Shown piece after piece: positions 34,677 to 43,622 of a stretch of DNA of 64,000 nucleotides; the first letter of the stretch is position 1; every line of letters starts with the position of its first letter. Source of the stretch: Rhodococcus sp. 4CII (GTDB taxonomy: Bacteria > Actinomycetota > Actinomycetes > Mycobacteriales > Mycobacteriaceae); contig NZ_JACCFE010000003.1 in NCBI RefSeq assembly GCF_014256275.1, positions 62,001-126,000 of the forward strand, read 5' to 3'. The notes beneath the pieces were generated by a model. The model worked only from the letters and a program-made list of their open reading frames with translations, ran no database searches and was not told the DNA's origin. Both the position numbers and the translations under genes were made by a program.

Positions 34677-34777
34677 TCGGGCCAGCTCGGACTTCGACCC
34701 GGCTACCTACAGAGGAACTGGAAAGTTGCGAGTCCACGTCGCGGCGCGGGTTCTAGCTGCAACAACTCCGTCGACTT

Positions 34778-34832
34778 GGACGTACGATTTCTCCCTGATG
34801 TGTCCAAACGTCATTAGGCACTCTCGCCAGCG
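34778..34832 (+). pseudogene. Relic of the 5' end of an acyl-CoA synthetase gene
   Basis: The frame reads TYDFSLMCPNVIRHS, matching the first residues of the intact synthetase (EYDFPLMCPDVISHN). The match is clear at the DNA level too (CTGATGTGTCC and surrounding bases), then stops. Only the first 15-20 codons remain. Confidence 0.65.
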
Positions 34833-35353
34833 ACAACAGGTCCGATTCGAGCCGGCTCTCGTGCAGCACTTTGGTTGCCGATCGGAACATCCCTGTGTAT
34901 GCCGCCGACGACGATGACTCTGCACCCGGTGAATCGGCGGGCGGTGAATCATCGATGTGGATTCGCGGCGGCGATCGTCGTTCGGACTAATGGGCGTTGA
35001 CGGCGACAGCGGGGCGCGGTGCGAGGTCGCGGCACCGTCGAAATTGGGAGAACCCGTCTGGCGATCGGAAACCCGAGGCCCGTGATGCGCTGCACCTGGC
35101 CCGCCTTCTCCGACTCGCACGAGGTGACGTCGATCCCGACGGTGTATCAGGAGATGTCGATGTCGAGTCCCAGCGAAGTGCTGCCCGCCGCACTGGGCCG
35201 GGGCGCGAGGCGGCGCAGCAGGGACGCGACTAACTGCTTCCACCTGAGAACAAACCGGCCGTGTAGATCCTGGCCATCGCAGGGCGCCCACGAAGGTCAC
35301 TGATCGCTATGCGCCTCCAGCAAAGCGGGAACGTCGCTGAAACATAGGACTTG
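34833..35353. other. Decayed region, possible transposase relic
   Basis: No intact gene. Near 35085-35150, frames on the plus strand read DALHLARLLRL and HEVTSIPTVYQE, which resemble a segment of IS110-type transposases broken by a frameshift. The match is short and uncertain. The rest is not recognisable. Confidence 0.25.
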
Positions 35354-37306
35354 CTATTCCACGTCGGCGTCGGCGTCGTCGGCATCGATCTGATCGCTGG
35401 TTTCCGCGAGATGATCTGTCATTGGTAGGGCGGATGCCGGGGGAAGCAGACCATTCATCCGGAGAATGAGAAGTGCGAGCTGTGCAGTGAGCTGGGCGTG
35501 TGCATCGGTGGCGACGTCGAGGCCGGTCAGCTGCTCGATCCTGGCGGTGCGGTAGCGGATGGTGTTGGCGTGTACCCCGAGAAGTCGCGCGGCGCGTCGA
35601 ACGCTCCACCCGGCATCCAAGAAGACGCTGAGCGTGGTCAACAACTCCCGGGTTTTGGCGCTGTCCGACGCCAGGAGCGGGCCAAGTGCGTCATGCGCGT
35701 AGCGCAAGGCATCAGTCGGGTCGGTGGAGGACAAGAGCAGACGGCCGGCGCCCAGTTCGTCCACTGTGAGGAATTGAGTGCCGGGAATGCCCAAATGGTG
35801 GTGCATGCAGGACAGGACCTGACGGGCCTCGTTGAAGGCGCGGGTGTCCTCACCCGGGGCGTGGGCCACGGTGGAGATGGCAACGTTCAGCGCGTTCTCG
35901 GAGGCGATTCCGGTGAGGGCTGCACGGACTCGATTTTTGGCCCAGGCGACGCCGCGACGGTGATCGGCACTCTCGGGAAGCTCGAGAATCAGGGCAATGT
36001 CGTTCCCGGATGGCGCAGCCATGACCGCCGAAGGTGAGTCACGATCGGTGAGCCGTTTTGCCAGCATCTGAGGTGAGATTTGCAGGGTCGCGTCCTTCTG
36101 CCGCGCGGCAACCAGACATACGACGCGGGGAACGTCCAGACGTAGGCCCAACACCTCGGCCCGCTCCTCGAGGGCCGCGACCGACTCATCGCCACGTAAC
36201 AGAGATCCCGTGAACGCCTCGATCGTGTGCCATTGAACGGTACCGGCGCGTCGCTCACCGGATCTTTCCAGCGCGATGTTCAGCGCGGCGCGGCGAACCA
36301 CGGCCTCGTCGAGTGGGCTCAATCGACGACCGTGTTCGGCGACTACCACGTAGCCCCAGCAATCCTCATCGAGCATGACGGCGCAGAGGAGGAGACGATG
36401 ATGCAGCCCGAGCCAGGGGAGGGGTTGGATCACCGTGGGCGTTCCGGGCTTCAATTGGGCAAGCGATTCCTTGACCGCTGGAGCCTCGCGAATATCCTTG
36501 TCCAGCAATTTAGGGGTGAAGTTCTGCGCGGACCTGGCAGGGGAGGACAACACTCGTCGGCGGAATGCGTTGTCGTAGATCGCGCACGGTTTGCCCAGAA
36601 GGCGGGCGACCGTGTCACCAATCTCCCTTAGGCTCGACCCTCGAAGAACTATCTCGGTCAGCTGCTCTTCCAGGCTGGCGGCTTGCCGCAGTTGTTCGAT
36701 TTGGGTGGCTACGGTGGACAGACTCGAGCGCAGCCGAGTGGTCAGCTGTGTCTGCCGGATCGCCGTGGCCCCCAGGTCCGCGAACGCGACAGCGAGTTCC
36801 TGGTCCGCGGCGCTGAATTCGACAGGGGTGTTTTCGCTGTCGAGGTAGACGACCCCGATGACTTCATCGTGAAGGACCATCGGAACACCGAGGACGGATT
36901 GAGCGTTCCATCGACGCATCGCGGATTTGATCGGGCGCGGGTCAGACAAGGTGTTCAAGAGGGCCACCGGTCGGCGAGTCGTGAGGATCTCCCGGGTGAA
37001 ACTGTCCTGCATCGTGCCGCTGACCAGCTGTTTGACTTGGGCGTCGATATTGGTCGGGGCATGCGCCGCCCGACCATGCAGAAGCCCGGTCTCCTTATCC
37101 ACCAGATGAATGCTGCAACGGTCGGCGCCGGTCAATAGGGACAGCTTCTCGGCGATAACATGCAATACGACATCGAGATCGCGGCCCTCGGCCAGCGCCT
37201 CGGCCACCTCACGAAACGCGGTGCACGCCCGGATGTCGGCCTGGTACGAACCTGGTGCCGTGCCAGCTGGCTTACGTTTGTCAGGCAAGGGGGCTGCAGT
37301 GCTCAC
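35354..37306 (-). CDS. GAF and PucR-type HTH transcriptional regulator
   Basis: A 650-residue regulator. A GAF sensor domain occupies about residues 35-190 (LLTGADRCSIHLVDKETGLLHG; GVPMVLHDEVIGVVYLDS). A second sensor-like region follows, and the C-terminus carries the PucR-type helix-turn-helix (LLTTLSVFLDAGWSVRRAARLLGVHANTIRYRTARIEQLTG). Such proteins sense an effector and activate catabolic operons. It is the best candidate to act at the box 1/box 2 modules of the main cluster. The GTG start has GGAGA upstream. About 120 bp around its start, including the first codons, are duplicated at 38684-38803. Confidence 0.92.
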   Translation of the reverse strand: MSTAAPLPDKRKPAGTAPGSYQADIRACTAFREVAEALAEGRDLDVVLHVIAEKLSLLTGADRCSIHLVDKETGLLHGRAAHAPTNIDAQVKQLVSGTMQDSFTREILTTRRPVALLNTLSDPRPIKSAMRRWNAQSVLGVPMVLHDEVIGVVYLDSENTPVEFSAADQELAVAFADLGATAIRQTQLTTRLRSSLSTVATQIEQLRQAASLEEQLTEIVLRGSSLREIGDTVARLLGKPCAIYDNAFRRRVLSSPARSAQNFTPKLLDKDIREAPAVKESLAQLKPGTPTVIQPLPWLGLHHRLLLCAVMLDEDCWGYVVVAEHGRRLSPLDEAVVRRAALNIALERSGERRAGTVQWHTIEAFTGSLLRGDESVAALEERAEVLGLRLDVPRVVCLVAARQKDATLQISPQMLAKRLTDRDSPSAVMAAPSGNDIALILELPESADHRRGVAWAKNRVRAALTGIASENALNVAISTVAHAPGEDTRAFNEARQVLSCMHHHLGIPGTQFLTVDELGAGRLLLSSTDPTDALRYAHDALGPLLASDSAKTRELLTTLSVFLDAGWSVRRAARLLGVHANTIRYRTARIEQLTGLDVATDAHAQLTAQLALLILRMNGLLPPASALPMTDHLAETSDQIDADDADADVE

Positions 37307-37413
37307 ACGAATCTCCGTTGATCTGGGTCATGCCTGGAGGCAACCCGTAATGTGAAACCTGCCACATGACCCATGTAGCGCCATGTTCGCGATGCGGAAC
37401 CCTGATGTCAAAT
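37293..37413. repeat. Regulator promoter region, copy A of a dispersed direct repeat
   Basis: This stretch covers the first codons and promoter of the PucR-type regulator. It matches 38684-38803 in the same orientation with small gaps. The best-kept words are CCTGCCACATGA, CCCATGTA and ATGCGGAACC. It is the intact copy. Confidence 0.6.
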
Positions 37414-37527
37414 CTCCGCGTGGCTTCATCCAAAATGGCCGCGTGAATCTTTTCGTTGCCTCACGGGAGAATTCCCGCGTAGCGGTGTGTCTATTCACTT
37501 CGTGCGGTGGTCGAGGGGTAGGGCCGG

Positions 37528-37920
37528 ATGATGGAACTAACCATGGCTGGCGAAAATCTCGACGAGCTGTGCGCCACGACCGGCTGGCATAGCGACCATT
37601 CCCACAAGGCATTACGGGCAGCTTTGACCAGAAGGCGGTACGTCCCGGACAGCGCGCCCACCGACGCCGAACATTGTTGCGGCATTGATCTTCTGCTGGG
37701 TGGTGCTGGGAATACCGGGCGGCAAGCGGCGGCGCGGCGTTGCCCGACTCGTGCCCATTCTGCACGCGTTCGGTGAACTCGACATCTACGACGTCACCGC
37801 ACTGTTTGCTGGTCGGCAGGCCTGCGGCCACCATCGACCGACAGCCGGCGCCGAACGCCAGAACTTGCGGGGCCGGATGTCCGTGTTCGTCACGACACCG
37901 ACGCACAAGACCGTGGCCTG
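37528..37920 (+). pseudogene. Transposase/integrase relic
   Basis: Frames on the plus strand read LDELCATTGWHSDHSHKALR, then in another frame IFCWVVLGIPGGKR and LVPILHAFGELDIYDVTALF, then AATIDRQ and RGRMSVFVTTPTHK. This order resembles the N-terminal HTH half of a DDE-type transposase. Several frame changes are needed, and the catalytic half is missing: the thioesterase gene begins where it would continue. Confidence 0.6.
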
Positions 37921-38370
37921 TCAAAGTTGGATCTGGGGCAGCAGGCACTTGTGTAACGCGAGCCGGTAATCCTCACTCAACCCGGCCGCGCCGGCTTGGC
38001 CTTCGACGGTGTTGACGTCGACAGACCGCGCCACGGCCACACAGCGGCCACCCTGGAAGAGAGCAGCCCCTTGCCGTACCGAGGTTCTTCCGATCTCATC
38101 GACGCCGATTCCGATCTGTACCTCGCCGGGGTAGGAAACTTCCGCGGCATAGTCGATTTCGACGTGTGCCAGTACCATCCTCATCGCGCGTTTCTCGGAA
38201 AGATAGCTGTCTACCATTCGATACAGATGGACCCGTGCCTCTTCGAAGAATCTCGCGATCGCCACGTTGTTCACATGGCCGATGGTGTCAATGTCCCCGA
38301 ACACCAGGCTGAGGTCGCGCTGACACGGGTACTTGTCGAGCGGCAGGCGATCCAGGGGGTACATGGTCAT
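37921..38370 (-). CDS. Acyl-CoA thioesterase, 4HBT hotdog family
   Basis: A 149-residue hotdog-fold protein. VFGDIDTIGHVNNVAIARFFEEAR contains the Asp and His-Val-Asn-Asn typical of the 4HBT type. It would release CoA from an intermediate in the cytosol. The ATG at 38370 has GGAG upstream. It also overlaps the stop codon of a 48-codon leader frame that begins at box 2 of the upstream promoter module. It is controlled by the same two-box module as the transporter and the cupin gene. Confidence 0.88.
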   Translation of the reverse strand: MTMYPLDRLPLDKYPCQRDLSLVFGDIDTIGHVNNVAIARFFEEARVHLYRMVDSYLSEKRAMRMVLAHVEIDYAAEVSYPGEVQIGIGVDEIGRTSVRQGAALFQGGRCVAVARSVDVNTVEGQAGAAGLSEDYRLALHKCLLPQIQL

Positions 38371-38513
38371 GAATTACTCCACGGTGTCCGTGTTTCATGG
38401 ATGAGAAAGCCGACCACAGGCCGAACGCACTCTCCGCGTCGTCGGACGTCGCTGAACCAGGTCGGACATCGCCTACTCAGGTGGTGTGGGGTGGGCATCG
38501 GACGAACAAGCAT
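38367..38513 (-). CDS. Possible 48-codon leader peptide before the thioesterase gene
   Basis: The ATG at 38513 is the one that directly follows TCAC of box 2, as at the cupin gene. The frame runs 48 codons (MLVRPMPTPH...TRTPWSNS) and ends with TGA sharing ATGA with the thioesterase start. It has no recognisable domain. It may be a leaderless, translationally coupled leader, or only a chance frame. Confidence 0.25.
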   Translation of the reverse strand: MLVRPMPTPHHLSRRCPTWFSDVRRRGECVRPVVGFLIHETRTPWSNS

Positions 38514-38583
38514 GTGACGATCGTCTCAGCAACGCCAGTGGCAGGGTTTTTCTCGGGGTGCACACGCTGTGCACAACTCCAGA
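38513..38583 (-). promoter_or_regulatory. Conserved two-box promoter module before the thioesterase gene
   Basis: On the minus strand, box 1 is TCTGGAGTTGTGCACAGC (38583-38566) and box 2 is TGAGACGATCGTCACA (38528-38513). Box 2 is identical to that before the transporter, and the 55-base spacing is the same. The bases between the boxes also align with the transporter copy (CAACGCC, GG-TTTTCT-GG, TGCAC), so the two promoters derive from one ancestor. Confidence 0.65.
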
Positions 38584-38683
38584 AACTCACGTGAGTGGGA
38601 CCCACACAACCGAGTCGCTATCCGGCCACCACTGCCGATTGTCCGATTCTTGTGGACTCACCCACCGCCAAAATGCGCAGGAA

Positions 38684-38803
38684 GCTGCAGTACTTGGGCG
38701 AATTCTCGGTTGATCTGGACCATCTCAGGCAAACCACCACCGTCTGAGACCTGCCACATGAACCCATGTAACTGTTCGCCATGCGGAACCTTGAGGGCAA
38801 AAT
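38684..38803. repeat. Copy B of the duplicated regulator promoter
   Basis: Matches 37293-37413 in the same orientation, including the segment that in copy A encodes the first residues of the PucR-type regulator. Here the start codon is lost and no regulator gene follows. It is a dead or purely regulatory copy. The rest of 38584-39079 holds no gene that I can support. Confidence 0.6.
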
Positions 38804-39079
38804 TCGTCAACACATAGACATGAGCCGATCGGGGCGCTACCTGAGCGTCGACCGAACTGATCGAGCACAGGGATGGGGAGTCGAGTCCCGTCCAGCCCAT
38901 CGCTTCGAGGACGGAGACTGTCAACGACGATTTTGGACGAGGGTCATGAGGTGGTGAGCGGTCCTTACGGGGTGCGGACCCAGACCCAGGTGCCTGACTG
39001 CCAATTTGCGAACCTGCACACGGCTCGCGTGCAGGGACATACTCGTTCGTCTTTCTGTTCTGCAAGCGCGGCCACCACA

Positions 39080-40273
39080 TCAACGATCCTGCATCGGGGA
39101 TTGGTCGCCCTTTTGTTGCTTCAGGAGTATTCGATATAGCTGATTTCCCCCGGTGAATCCCTTCAATTGATGTGTTCCCGCCGATTCAATGGTCATTTCT
39201 GCACTTTTTATTCGGCGCATGGTCTCACTGTCTGCAAGGACCTCGCGCGGCTCCGCTATTGTGGCGATCCTACTGGCCCGATTCAGCGGTTGGCCAATCC
39301 AATCGCCAGCGCTGCGGACAGCAGTACCCCACGCAATGCCGGCATGTATGGGCGGAAGGCCATGCTGTTGGGCGGCGGTAACAATTTTGAGCACAACCGC
39401 AGCCAGACGGGTTGGATCGGGTGAGAGTAACATCACCGCGTCGCCCACTGTTTTGACGAACTGGACCGGCGGCTCGATCAAATCGGTAGTTAGGGTGTCA
39501 AGTCGATCAGCCAAGTCGCCCAGTTCGGTCGGCGTCAACTGTTCGCCTAAAACAGTGAAACCGACCATATCAGCGAAACACACTGCGATGTCTTGCGCTT
39601 CAGGCGCGTGCTCGGCGGTGATGTCTGCACGAATTTGTTGACTGATTTGCTGTCGAAGGCGAGTGGCAACTGCCCGGTGGAGAAGTTGGGATTGAAATTC
39701 GGCGAACCGTTGCAATTCACGCGCAAATTGTAAAGCGATCTCGGGTCGATCGCGGTTGGTGTCCAGATTCTTTTGTATCAATGACTTGCTTGCGTCGGCC
39801 AAAGTTGACGTATTTCGTCCCACAATCCGGGCGAACGCGAACAATCCAGCGTCTGCGATACCCAAAGCCCGATACTCGGTGAGTAATTGCGCAAGGCGCA
39901 GGTCGTCGTCGTTATAATCTACCGAGGTACTTGTAGACACGCCGCGGCCCATTGACCTGAACCATCTCTCAACGTCTTCCGGCGATATGTTGGTCGATTG
40001 TGAAATCTGCTCCAACGAGTACATAGCGCCGTGGGGCGACAGGGTCACGTCGAGCAATTGGTGACCTAACTGGCCTTCACGAGTTGCGGACGCCAGGCCA
40101 TCGGTACTGATCCCTCGGTCGGCGAGATGTTGCAGTATCCGGATCCGGATAGATCGTTCTGTTCCGTCCAGGCCATCCAACAAGTCCGCCTCTGCGAATT
40201 CGCGAATACGCCGGTGTCGTCGAAGAACTCGGACGAACGCGGACAACGGACATCTACCCCTTGACGACGGCAC
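39080..40273 (-). CDS. Class III adenylate/guanylate cyclase
   Basis: A 397-residue protein. The C-terminal catalytic domain (about residues 225-390) has VCFADMVGFTVLGEQ with the first metal aspartate, VKTVGDAVMLLSPD with the second, and IHAGIAWGTAVRSAGDWIGQPLNRASRI. The N-terminal half is helical, with a short degenerate HTH-like part (SLEQISQSTNISPEDVERWFRSMG), similar in layout to the mycobacterial pH-regulated cyclase Rv1264. It makes cAMP or cGMP. The GC content is visibly lower than that of its neighbours, which suggests a different origin. The GTG start at 40273 has only a weak ribosome binding site. Confidence 0.87.
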   Translation of the reverse strand: MPSSRGRCPLSAFVRVLRRHRRIREFAEADLLDGLDGTERSIRIRILQHLADRGISTDGLASATREGQLGHQLLDVTLSPHGAMYSLEQISQSTNISPEDVERWFRSMGRGVSTSTSVDYNDDDLRLAQLLTEYRALGIADAGLFAFARIVGRNTSTLADASKSLIQKNLDTNRDRPEIALQFARELQRFAEFQSQLLHRAVATRLRQQISQQIRADITAEHAPEAQDIAVCFADMVGFTVLGEQLTPTELGDLADRLDTLTTDLIEPPVQFVKTVGDAVMLLSPDPTRLAAVVLKIVTAAQQHGLPPIHAGIAWGTAVRSAGDWIGQPLNRASRIATIAEPREVLADSETMRRIKSAEMTIESAGTHQLKGFTGGNQLYRILLKQQKGDQSPMQDR

Positions 40274-40649
40274 CTCAAAATTGTCTCAGGCCGCGCACGA
40301 GGCGGCTCGGGACCAGACTCAGCGCCGATTCCATGCCCAGCCGGGGGCTGCGTCGTCTCGAGCTTCCATCATGGCGTGGGCGGACTGGGGTCGGTTCGGC
40401 TTCGTGTTGGGGCTGCGCGCGCGCAAGTTCGGGATGACCCATGAGCCTGCACAAGGCGGCAACTGACCCTGCGGGCGATCGTAGAGATCACCTAGCTTAA
40501 AGGCCTGTCCGGCACACGCTGCAGCCAGCGACATGGGCACGCCCTCAGCCGACGACCCGAGTTCTCTGTAGAAATAGTTATTGGAATACCGTCCAGGGAT
40601 CTATCTCCAGGAGGGGATGCAACCTGGGTCGGACGGCTAGATTGCCCCC
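40274..40649. other. Intergenic region between the cyclase and enoyl-CoA hydratase genes
   Basis: About 375 bases without a supported gene; the two flanking genes diverge. The promoter of the hydratase gene should lie at its right end. No copy of the two-box module is seen. Confidence 0.3.
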
Positions 40650-41453
40650 ATGGGTGAAGACAGGGTCCGTGTCCGAGTAGCGGATAACGGTGTCGCGACG
40701 GTCACCATGGTCCGCAGCGACAAGCTCAACGCGTTGGATCATGCAATGTTCGAAGGATTGCTGGAGGCCGCCGACGAGTTGGCCACCAACCGACGTGTTC
40801 GAGCAGTTGTACTCCATGGAGAGGGTAAGAGCTTCTGCGCGGGCCTGGACGTTCCGAGCTTTCTGGCTGGTCCCACGGGTATCGATGGACTACTCGTCCG
40901 AGAACACGGCGGCAAGGCCAATTTCGCCCAGCGCGCAGCTCATGACTGGTCGCGCGTCCCTGCGCCGGTGATCGCCGCCATCACCGGCAACTGCTTCGGA
41001 GGAGGCATGCAGATCGCACTCGGCGCCGACATCCGTATCGCCGCGCCTGACGCGAAACTCTCCATCATGGAGGTCAAGTGGGGGCTCGTGCCGGACATGG
41101 CGATCACACAGTCGCTACCCAGGCTGGTCGGCATCGACGTCGCCAAGGAACTTACTTTCACCGGCCGCATCCTCTCCGGTGATGAGGCCGATGCGCTTGG
41201 CCTGGTCACTCGCACGGCGGAAGACCCGCTCGCATCCGCGTTGAGATTGGCAAACGAAATAACCCAGAAGTCACCCGACGCGGTCCGCGCGGCCAAGCGC
41301 CTGTACAACGAGACCTGGTCCGGCACCGACGCCGCCGCGGCACTCATGCTGGAAACGGACTTGCAAACCGAACTCTACGGAAAACCTAATCAGGTCGAGG
41401 CCGTCACAGCGGGCGTCTGCAAACGCGCTCCGTCGTTCGCCGATCCAGACTGA
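40650..41453 (+). CDS. Enoyl-CoA hydratase/isomerase (crotonase family)
   Basis: A 267-residue crotonase-fold enzyme. GEGKSFCAGLDVPSF and AITGNCFGGGMQIALGADIRIA give the oxyanion hole, and KLSIMEVKWGLVPDMAITQSLPRLVG carries the second conserved region with an acidic residue at the place of a catalytic glutamate. The N-terminus has NGVATVTMVRSDKLNALD. It hydrates or isomerises enoyl-CoA. It is probably transcribed with the CoA-transferase gene 220 bases downstream, though that has a partial box 1 of its own at 41576. Confidence 0.9.
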   Translation: MGEDRVRVRVADNGVATVTMVRSDKLNALDHAMFEGLLEAADELATNRRVRAVVLHGEGKSFCAGLDVPSFLAGPTGIDGLLVREHGGKANFAQRAAHDWSRVPAPVIAAITGNCFGGGMQIALGADIRIAAPDAKLSIMEVKWGLVPDMAITQSLPRLVGIDVAKELTFTGRILSGDEADALGLVTRTAEDPLASALRLANEITQKSPDAVRAAKRLYNETWSGTDAAAALMLETDLQTELYGKPNQVEAVTAGVCKRAPSFADPD

Positions 41454-41674
41454 GGCCTGCCCCAGGGAGTCACGACACAATAGGCGGAGATCCGACGGCG
41501 CATCCCTCATCGCAGGGTGGTGACAGTGGCGTGTGCTCCTCCCTAGCGGTGGCCTAAGTTCGAGTGGGATCAGAATTTGGACAACACACCAGGGCTGATC
41601 TGCCGAGTCAGCGGCCCGCTCATCACCTGAAAATTAATGTCGACGGGATACGTCGTCCGTCGGGAGGAACTCGC

Positions 41675-42772
41675 GTGTCTGCTCCAGTTACAGAGAAGAA
41701 GGGCCCCCTCGCGGGCATTCGCGTCGTCGAATTCGCCGGCCTCGGACCGGGCCCGCACGCCGCCGCCCTCCTGGCCGATCTCGGCGCCGACGTGGTGTGC
41801 GTCCAGCGTCCCGGAGTGATTCCGCCGGACGGCCCGTACGACCAGATCCAGCGGGGTCGTCGCGTCGTCGAGGCCAATCTGAAGGACCCCGAGCAGGTGG
41901 AGAAGGTTCTCGGTCTGATCGAGCGCGCGGACGTCGTGATCGAGGGCTTCCGCCCCGGTGTCACCGAGCGCATGGGCCTGGGCCCGGACGTCTGTCTCGG
42001 GCGCAACGAGCGACTCGTGTACGGACGGATGACGGGCTGGGGCCAGGAGGGTCCGCTGGCCAGCGCGGCCGGGCACGACATCAACTACATCTCGCTGACC
42101 GGTGTCCTGCACGCCATCGGCCGCAAGGGTGAGCGTCCCGTGCCGCCGCTGAACATGGTCGGCGACTTCGGCGGCGGTTCGATGTTCCTGATCTTCGGGA
42201 TCCTGTCGGCGCTGGTGGAACGCCAGTCTTCCGGCAAGGGCCAGGTCGTCGATGCGGCCATGGTCGACGGCGCGCTGGCCCTGTCGCACATGATGTGGGC
42301 GTTCCGCGGCCGCGGCGTCTGGTCCGACGAGCGGGGTGTCAACCTGCTCGACACCGGCGCGCCGTTCTACGACACCTACGAGACGTCCGACGGCAAGTAC
42401 ATGGCCGTCGGCTCGATCGAGCCGCAGTTCTACGCTCTGCTGTTGCAGGGCCTCGAACTCGACCCCGCCGAACTGCCGCAGCAGATGGACATCTCGGCGT
42501 GGCCGCAGATGAAGAAGGTCTTCGCGGAGAAGTTCCTGTCGAAGACCCGCGACGAGTGGGCGGCCATCTTCCTCGGCACCGACGCCTGCGTGTCGCCCGT
42601 GCTGACGTTCGCGGAGGCGCCGTCCAACGAGCACATCGCCGCCCGCGGGTCGCTGATCGACCTCGACGGCGTCACGCAGCACGCCCCGGCGCCGCGGTTC
42701 TCCCGCACCCCGGCCGGCGCACCCACCCCGCCTGCCCGCGAGGGCGTCGACATCGACACCGTCTGGATCTGA
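41675..42772 (+). CDS. CaiB/BaiF CoA transferase family protein (AMACR-like)
   Basis: A 365-residue racemase-like protein. GIRVVEFAGLGPGPHAAALL at the start, MTGWGQEGPLASAAGHDINY with the conserved Asp, and GKGQVVDAAMVDGALAL are standard for 2-methylacyl-CoA racemases. The GTG at 41675 follows GGGAGGAAC; the open frame to 41564 is not needed. It is related to the gene at 30888-32036. TTTGGACAACACACC at 41576 resembles the first half of box 1, but no box 2 follows. Confidence 0.92.
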   Translation: MSAPVTEKKGPLAGIRVVEFAGLGPGPHAAALLADLGADVVCVQRPGVIPPDGPYDQIQRGRRVVEANLKDPEQVEKVLGLIERADVVIEGFRPGVTERMGLGPDVCLGRNERLVYGRMTGWGQEGPLASAAGHDINYISLTGVLHAIGRKGERPVPPLNMVGDFGGGSMFLIFGILSALVERQSSGKGQVVDAAMVDGALALSHMMWAFRGRGVWSDERGVNLLDTGAPFYDTYETSDGKYMAVGSIEPQFYALLLQGLELDPAELPQQMDISAWPQMKKVFAEKFLSKTRDEWAAIFLGTDACVSPVLTFAEAPSNEHIAARGSLIDLDGVTQHAPAPRFSRTPAGAPTPPAREGVDIDTVWI

Positions 42773-43006
42773 CCTGGAACAGGCGGAAGCATGCATAGCG
42801 GCGGCGCCTGTATCGAGGCTGCCCTCGTCTCAGCGATGCCAGATATAACGTCCGGCCGACCTATCCCACCACAGTGCGCAGCGGGTTCACTCATTGTGGC
42901 GGTCCGACGGCAAAAAGCCGAGCCAGCGTCGGGCATTTCGTGCAGTTATCTCCTGACAAAGCGCGTCGAAAGTCCGCTGCGCAACCTGGGGAAACTCCTG
43001 CTGGTC

Positions 43007-43580
43007 GTGCAGCCAACTTCTGAAACCGACATCGGGTATCTGAGGGTAAGTGGCACCGATCAGGTGCTGGATTTGCAGAGGGACGCTCCGGCGGCCGCCG
43101 GGTGCTCGAGGGGTCTGGGAGGAAGTGGCGAGCGGTGCCAAGAAGGACCGCCCCGAACTCCTGGACCTACTCGGGCATCTTCGCGCCGGCGACACCCTAG
43201 TCGTGTGGCGCCTGGACAGGCTTGGGCGATCGCTGAGTCATCTGATCGAGACGGTCGAAGGCCTCCAGGAACGCGGGGTGGCATTCAAATCGCTCACGGA
43301 GACGATCGATACCTCTTCTCCCGGGGGGATGCTGATCTTTCAAATCTTCGGCGCGCTAGCACAATTCGAAAGAGCGTTGATTCAGGAGCGGACGGTCGCC
43401 GGACTCGCTGCAGCACGGGCCAGGGGGAGGGTCGGTGGGCAGCCCAAAGCAATCGACGCAGCGAAGGCCCGACACATCCGACAGATGATCGAGGCTGGGA
43501 CCCCGAAGAGCGAAATCGCCTCAGTTCTGGGGATCGGCCGCGCGACACTGTACCGACATCTCTCGGAGACGTCGCTGTGA
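43007..43580 (+). pseudogene. Serine recombinase (Tn3-type resolvase) with a frameshift
   Basis: The N-terminal part from GTG 43007 reads DIGYLRVSGTDQVLDLQRDA with the nucleophile serine. After about 43105 the protein continues in another frame as VWEEVASGAKKDRPELLDLL, WRLDRLGRSLSHLIETVEGL and the C-terminal HTH ASVLGIGRATLYRHL. Bases are missing in the stretch around 43105, so no full resolvase can be made. It marks a former transposon that split the second catabolic set. Confidence 0.8.
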
Positions 43581-43622
43581 GGCGCAGTGGAGGGCGATTT
43601 CGAGAAAGTGAGCCACGAAAAC

